Part shown: one piece after another, positions 57,975 to 64,000 of the stretch | How the letters are laid out: each line of letters starts with the position of its first letter | How positions within the stretch are numbered: the stretch's first letter is position 1 | NCBI RefSeq assembly: GCF_020921035.1 | Contig: NC_063151.1 | Coordinates: 24,434,934-24,498,933 of the forward strand | Origin: Rhodamnia argentea | Taxonomy: Eukaryota > Streptophyta > Magnoliopsida > Myrtales > Myrtaceae | Length of the DNA: 64,000 nucleotides | Direction: 5' to 3' | Made by a program: the position numbers and the translations under genes | Notes under the pieces: model-generated | The model's database searches: none | Seen by the model: the letters and a program-made list of their open reading frames with translations, nothing else | Told to the model about the DNA's origin: nothing

Positions 57975-60860
57975 ATGAGCGCCCCAATGCCATTCTGGAG
58001 AGCAGCTGGGATGACTTACGTAACGTACTCCAACATCTGCGCCAATCTGGTGAGGAACTGCCTCAAGGAGCCTCACAAGTCCGAAGCCATCAGTCGCGAG
58101 AAGGTCCACTTCGCCCTCTCCACCTGGAAGGACGGCAAGGCCGAGAAGCCTGGTATTTCGACGCTTGGTTCTCCAGTGTCTGCATTCGATCGCTCTCTTA
58201 TCGTCGGTTATGTCATCGCCGTTTGCTGTCTGTTGATGATTTCGAATTGTGCAAATAGGGTTTCGGTCGATCTGATTTCGTAGTCAGTTGTGCCGTTAAT
58301 GCTCGTGTGGTTAACCCATCGAATCAATTGTTTAGAATTTGAACTGATGAAATTTCCAACTGCTAGCGGCAGCTCGTTTGGGTAATGCTTGAGTAGATCT
58401 TGTTAGTCCATTTGCATGCCTAGCTTTTATTATTGTGGCACTTGGTTCGAAATCTCACATTTTGGTATGCTATGGTGGAGACATGCTTGTGGATGTACTT
58501 GCATCAATTGAAATACTTGATACTTCGTATTGTAGATGAGCTAAATTTTGGTTCTTTAGGATACTTATGCGGTGCCTTGTAGTGCATTTCCCTTTACCTA
58601 TATAAAGAAAGATCCTTGCATGAGAAAATGACACATTCCCTTGATTTCCGCATCTATTGAAGCGCAAAAACTGTCACAAAGATGTAATTAGCGCTGTGGA
58701 AAGTTATATACATATTTACCTTTACCAAAAAAAAAAAAAACTGTCACAAAGAGCTGGAGAATCTGCTTCAGTGTCTAGAGTAATAAGCTTCTGATCCCTT
58801 TCAATCAGCATTAGTAGGAACCTCTGTGTGCACAATCTATTCTCCCTTTATATCGGATCTATCCTTATGTTGTCCTTAGAAATTTTCGTAAGTTTAATTT
58901 TGTTGGAGAGAGAGAGTTGCCTGCTCATTTTCGGTATGTCGCTATCCGTTTGTACAAGGATTTAGGAGTCTCTTTTATCTTTCATTGAAGGTAATGGTGG
59001 CAGGTTAGTAGAGCTTGCGAATTACTTCATCTTTGGGATATCTAGTTGTTCCTTGTGTTCTGTCCTCGGTATTTGGAAATGTGAGTTTCCCACTTTTTAT
59101 CCCCTTTCCAAGGAGTCGCTCTTGTGTTCTCTCCCTTAGGTGGATCAGCCTCGCTCTCTTTAGGTTAGGTGATATATTCCTAAATGTAATTCTTGTTGAC
59201 AAAGGCCCTATGATTTTCTGCATTGTGTTGCACTTGCTCCCTGAGATAGGGTTCTCAGGACAGGATTGGTTCTGCATTTAGATTTTGAGCATTGTATCCA
59301 AAAAATCCCTAAGTAGGGATTTGGACGCCTGATATTTTCTGCTGCTTGCCCTTTGCATTTGTGTGACCATTCATCATTGACTCATGGCGTCATTCTGTTT
59401 TTAATATTGTTGCGTGTGAAACATTAACAACATGATCCACTCTCCCCTTATATTTGCTTGTTCATGTTACTTGATATTTTCACCTGCTTTATGCTTAACT
59501 TTCTGAATGAATGGAGGACAATCATCAGTCTCCCCCTCCGACAACCCACAAACCGATACATAATGAAAAAAGTTTGTGCTCAATGGACCTATTACTGAGC
59601 TGCTAATCTTCTGTTTTCCCAGTCATGCTACATGTAAACTGAGCATATCAGATGAATGACGGCAGTGCAAGGAGAATATACTCAGTATTTTTAATTTAAC
59701 CAAATATTTTTGGAAGGTTAATTTATACGAGTGTTCACCAGTAAATAGGGCTTTGTTAGTTGATGATACATTTTCATTCTCGGGTTTAATGCATGCAGGT
59801 GATTTGGGTGTCTCGCATGCTTTGTGTTGAGACCTGGTTCGTGACTGGGTACTTTTTATAGTGAGTGCCCGAAGGTGTAGGATGGGTAGCAATAAGAATA
59901 CCTGTATCGATGGTGAAGTTCAGGAAATTTATTCCCACAAATTGGCAACCTTTAGTTTCTGGTGATATCCATCGGCATTTTGAACCTACCTTAATGTCGC
60001 TTAGAGGATTGAGTACCATGGTTGTCTCCTTTGAGTTTCAGTGCATGTGAATTCCGTTTATTGTGCCAATTCCTATGCATGAAAAGTTCTAACTTAGGAC
60101 AGTACATAACATCATCTGTGGACATTTAATTCTACAAATACCGTATAATGAACTGGCTTCTGTCCATCTTAAGACAGATGTATAAATATATTTTGTGCTC
60201 TTTTGAGTTGAGAAGCTGTGTACCAATTGTTCCCACTGATTGTTGAGTTTCAAGTGCATGCCTTTTGCCTGTTGACTTAACACTTTTTGAAGACAGGTTT
60301 TTGATTGCGTAGCCATGTCAAAGAGATGTCTGCATAGGAAATGCTAGGGCAGTAGTGCCATATAGTGGTGCTGACTGAACCTTCTCAGTGTAACTAAGCG
60401 TGTCTATTGATTCTTTGGGTATTATCGCATGGGTTGGTCAACATGTTCCATAAGTTGTATCATTTGCGATTGGGATCTGGGATTGGTGCTGCCCTGTACG
60501 AGTCGATTTGTCATCACTCATTTGAAAATGATGTTTTTAGTATTTCTTTCTTTGGTTGGCCTTTCCTAATTATATTTGGCTTGGATAATGATGGAGGTCT
60601 CTTTGACTTATTCTTGGACTGCTCAGATTCCATAGAACTTTGTCACCTATACTTCTGGTGCTTCTTTTCTGTGTTGGCTTAGATGATATGGTTGAAAAGC
60701 TTCATAGGATAGTTGATGCACTTTTACTTATTTAATACTGGACATGTGCCCATGTCTGAGCCAGCGACAGAATTTATCAAGTTTGAGTTGGTCTTGGTAA
60801 CCAGCCTAATGATCACTTCTTTTTTTGCCAGTTATTCGTTCGGATATGCCGGAAGACTGA
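57975..60860 (+). CDS. ATP synthase epsilon subunit, mitochondrial
   Basis: The small subunit of the F1 central stalk of mitochondrial ATP synthase (eukaryotic epsilon, not the bacterial epsilon). Exon 1 (57975-58152) encodes [20 protein letters not shown], then [27 protein letters not shown] and KDGKAEKP. Exon 2 (60832-60860) adds the short tail IRSDMPED and a TGA stop. The exons join at Val (G|TT) to 68 residues, close to the plant length of about 70. The [10 protein letters not shown] and RNCLKEPHK motifs are diagnostic. The intron is 2.7 kb and carries a retroposon at 58683-58735. No cleavable presequence is evident, as usual for this subunit. Confidence 0.95.
58683..58735 (+). mobile_element. 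Short SINE-like retroposon in the ATP synthase epsilon intron
   Basis: About 53 bp, ending TTTACCTTTACC plus an A-tract. It is flanked by (A)CTGTCACAAAGA at 58666-58682 and up to 58752. The duplication is at least 12 bp, or up to 17 with the adjoining A run. Confidence 0.7.
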
Positions 60861-62336
60861 CAGCAATGACAGAGGATCAATAAAATGCTGGAAAGGGGAT
60901 GTGAATGTCTGCTGAAGCTGATGTTCTTTCAATGGAGTGGGCATTTTGTTGTTGATCCGTGATGACTACACCTTATGAGACTCATTCTTGATTTCTCATG
61001 TACCCGCCGGTGTTTGAGTTGAAATAATGGTACTCTTGCCATATGCAGAATGTACTGCTCAAATGATGCGTTGAAACTCATGTCGAGCTACTTTTGGGTT
61101 ACGCTTGTTGCTTTTCACGTGGCATTGATTGAAGCTTATGCTTTACGCATACTAGCAACGTGATAAACATTTTTTGTTGATATTCCAATATGTCAATAAC
61201 CCTTCGGCCCCCATACCTATCCTTTGTAGGAACTATGGGTGTCGTCCGCCTATCCCTATCCTTTGTATGAACTATCGGTATCGTCTGCCTTTTAGGTGAT
61301 GCTGCCGGATGCGGTTCCATTCAACCACTGCAAATATAGGTTGGACAGGTTACAAACCAAAGATTGCCACAAATAAAAACAAGGTATGACCAAAGCATGC
61401 CTAAATTCCACGGGCTCCATCTATCTATGTGCACTATTAAGCTAGTCGTAACGTAGCTCGGGTCCACTTGTGTCAATTCAAATTATCCAGCAAAGGACCA
61501 CCTACGTATCTTGATTAATGAAAAATTGTTTCTTTTCTCTGTTATTCGTTGTCTGAACAGCAAAGATTGCCTCCGTGAATGTCGTCCTTCTTCGTCCTAT
61601 TACTTTTACGACTAAATAAGGTGGATGATATCTTCGGATAATTAATCACGAATCTTCAGATCATATTGGAGAACTAGTGAAGTGTAAATAAAGAAATGGG
61701 AAAATAACAACGTTTTTATATCAATAACGGTACTCGAAACAAAGGAGAGAGGACTCAAAAGAATACACGATCGGAGATGTGCTTTGTTGCGAAAGAAACG
61801 AAAGAGATAAGACTCTGGTAGCGGTTGGTTTGGCTTTAAAAATGAGTTTTTGGACCTTTAACCTAAAGGGTTTTTGGGAAAATACAAATTGGACTCGATA
61901 AAAAACCCTTTGTAAAATAACTTCGATTTAAATATTGTTTGGCAAAATTCTTCTTCCAAAGGACTTTGATTGTGTTTTTTACTATTTCCTTATTTAAAAA
62001 AAATTTAAACACTTCGCTGGATGGCAAAGGGCTCATGCTGCCAGTCATCGTTTGAGGTCACACGACCACGGGTAATCCCTGATGACTCTAGATGAGGGTC
62101 GCGCGATCCTGATGAGGATCGGCCAGGGTTTGCCGGCCGCACTCCATGCGGAGAAGATAAACAGTAAAAATAAGGGCGAAATTGGAAAATGAAAAAACTT
62201 AGTGAAGGTAATCCTAGAAATAGCCTGTCACAAATGCGAAAAAAAATTGCCAACCAAGGCCCTTATATTTTTCCAAACGCGGCCGTGACCCTCTTTAATC
62301 AATCAGAAAAGTCTGCAATCTCTCTATCTCGGACTG
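60861..62336. other. Spacer: 3' flank of the epsilon gene and IPMDH promoter
   Basis: No gene seen. A short direct repeat (CCTATCCTTTGTA..GAACTAT at about 61215-61275) occurs twice. The last 100 bp are the presumed IPMDH leader. Confidence 0.55.
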
Positions 62337-62556
62337 ATGGCTTCTCTGCAACTGAATTTCAAATCCCTCAGAGCCCCATTTCGCCACCACAACGCTGCAA
62401 TCCCCAAGCAATGCCCTCCTAAAGTGGGCAGGATCAGGTGCGGCGCGAGCACACCCACCAGACGCTACTCCATTACTCTCCTTCCCGGCGATGGCATCGG
62501 CCCCGAAGTCATCTCCGTCGCCAAAGGCGTCCTTAGCCTCGCTGGTTCACTTGAAG
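62337..62556 (+). CDS. IPMDH: 3-isopropylmalate dehydrogenase, plastid, first exon only
   Basis: This enzyme oxidatively decarboxylates 3-isopropylmalate in leucine synthesis in the plastid; paralogs act in glucosinolate chain elongation in some plants. The frame from ATG 62337 starts with a Ser-, Arg- and Lys-rich transit peptide (MASLQLNFKSLRAPFRHH), then RRYSITLLPGDGIGPEVISV, the nucleotide-binding start of the family. It ends at LAGSLEG, where other plant genes also have an intron (donor GTCCCC at 62557). The remaining exons lie beyond the window. Confidence 0.92.
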
Positions 62557-62744
62557 GTCCCCTTTTTCCCTTCGACTTCTGTTCGCTGTTTCTTGTGTTT
62601 TTGGAACGCCCTTCTGTTTTTGCTCGCCGTTTGCTTGAAGCTCATTGAGCTCTGAAGGTTGTATTATGTTGAAGTTCCCTCCTTTTATGGTCCCAGATCC
62701 GTAGTGCATGAGTTCTGAGCACTGTCAAGTGACTATGAGATCAA

Positions 62745-64000
62745 GCGGGATGAATTGACTAAATTGGATTTTAGCTGGACGGCCGGTGAACTCTCCTATG
62801 CTGGGAGACTACAGCTAATAAAATCTGTTGTTTACAGTTTGGTGACCATTTGGTGCCAATTTTTTTTTCTTTTCTTTTGCGTAAGAGAGTTATTAGAGCA
62901 GTGGAGAAATGTCTATTTTTTCTCGGGAGAGGTAAGCAGGATGCTCGTCGTGGCTCTAGAGTTACTTGGGGCTTTGTATGCCTTCCTAAGCAGTCCTTGT
63001 ATTAGGAGATGCCTGTAAAGATTATTGAGGGCTGGTTCTCTTTTGGGTTGCCTCGATTTATCACTATCCTTTGACAAGGAGTAGCATCTGGTGTGTTTCA
63101 GCTTCTGCTGACTGCATTTTTGCTTGAAGAAAGCTTTTGAAGGTCAAATCTTACATTAAACCTGTCATTTAAAAATGTTATTGGACGTGAGAAATCCACA
63201 TATTTATGGGTAGATGATTGGCATCCTCATGGAATTCTTTTGGATATTATGGGAGACTTTTAGATGGTTGCAGTCTACCTGTTACTGTTACGGTTTCAGA
63301 TGTTATCTTAAACTCTGATTGGTACTGCCCTCATGCCAGATCAGATGAGTTGGTGGCTACTCAAGCTGCCCTCTGAGGGACTATTTCCCCAAACTCTTGA
63401 GTGGATGACAAAGTTCTTTGCACTACTTCTTCTACTGTTGTATTGAATTTTTTATTTCTTAGGAAATTGTTAGGATTAGAGGACCAAAAGTGGGTTGGCA
63501 ACGATTAATTTGGTTCTCTCCAAATGGTCCTTGATTTGGTTTCATACCTTGGTTAGCCATTTTATAAAGGCTGCCATGAACTCCTGCCCTGCCATTGTGT
63601 CTCTTCTCAATGGAAGGATTCTTGTGCACATCTCTTCCTTCTGTGTAATCACTCTGCTCAGATCTGGAGAAGGGTACTTTTCTTATGCCTTAATGATAGA
63701 AATCCTGGGAATTGGGATATTGAGTTTGATTGGATCAAGATGAGTGCTGAGGGTTGTAGTTTTAAGGCTATCCTTGTAAAACCTGCCTGGAAGCCTGCCT
63801 TTGTCATGTATGGAGAGCTAGGATTGAGCAAATGCATTCACATTCTCCCCCAAATGTTGATCATTTGTTTAAGTTGATTAAATTTGCAGTCAAATGCAGC
63901 TTGGAAGGGAAATGTTCTCTTAGGCATAAGGTGGCTTTAGCTCAGGCTTTACAGCTTTGTCTGAATTGGAATATCCATTTCGATAAGCACTATTAAGCAC
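62745..64000 (+). mobile_element. LINE reverse-transcriptase C-terminal remnant in IPMDH intron 1
   Basis: The segment FSWTAGELSYAGRLQLIKSV (62767 on) matches the plant LINE block KxLSYAGRLxLIxSV just after the RT domain. Further pieces, YLWVDDWHPHGILLD (about 63205) and GWQRLIWFSPNGPWFGFIPW (about 63495), match the zinc-finger RVT region. A last stretch near 63790 resembles the VWRARIE end. Frame shifts and stops are present. The element runs in the gene's direction and continues past the window end. Confidence 0.75.

Overview
The window is nuclear DNA of a flowering plant, most likely a woody eudicot. It has spliced genes with GT-AG introns, plastid- and mitochondrion-directed proteins, plant-only families (EXO70, CSLC, DC1, ACA-type Ca2+ pumps) and abundant plant transposons. 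I could not fix the species; a Myrtaceae-like genome is only a guess. All exon borders were read by eye from splice sites and family conservation.

Gene-rich left part (1-38 kb). In order: the 3' two thirds of a plasma-membrane autoinhibited Ca2+-ATPase (+, 2-7324); two tandem broken DC1-domain gene copies (8344-10495); a complete coatomer beta subunit gene (+, 13675-17833); a single-exon EXO70 exocyst gene (+, 19598-21637); a single-exon six-span membrane protein (+, 23169-24104); a plastid glutamyl-tRNA-reductase-binding protein gene (-, 24962-28759) with a reading-frame problem at its N-terminus; a complete eight-exon gene for a 327-residue plastid-type protein I cannot name (-, 29785-32457); and a five-exon CSLC glucan synthase gene (-, 35147-38114) carrying a one-base frameshift in its last exon. 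The genes are independent transcription units. Coatomer and exocyst both serve secretion, and CSLC makes the xyloglucan backbone in the Golgi, but the order implies no operon-like link.

Transposon-rich middle (38-57.6 kb). It holds a candidate minus-strand LTR element with two LTRs and a tRNA-Met-like primer site, enclosing a decayed opposite-strand Gypsy integrase; a 3.7-kb tandem duplication (about 43.8-50.5 kb) whose copies differ by one deletion and one clean DNA-element insertion; several foldback elements with long inverted repeats made of repeated modules and 8-10-bp target duplications; and a decayed 4.9-kb hAT transposon that has itself been hit by a foldback element.

Right part (57.9-64 kb). 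A two-exon gene for the mitochondrial ATP synthase epsilon subunit (+, 57975-60860) is followed by the first exon of plastid 3-isopropylmalate dehydrogenase (+, 62337-62556). The intron after that exon holds LINE reverse-transcriptase remnants and runs off the window.

No convincing new multi-gene system was found. The most informative material is structural: a family of very short retroposon insertions ending in ACC plus an A-tract, foldback elements with readable target duplications (one with an empty site in the paralogous duplicate), a triplicated splice acceptor, and two otherwise well-preserved genes with single frame breaks.
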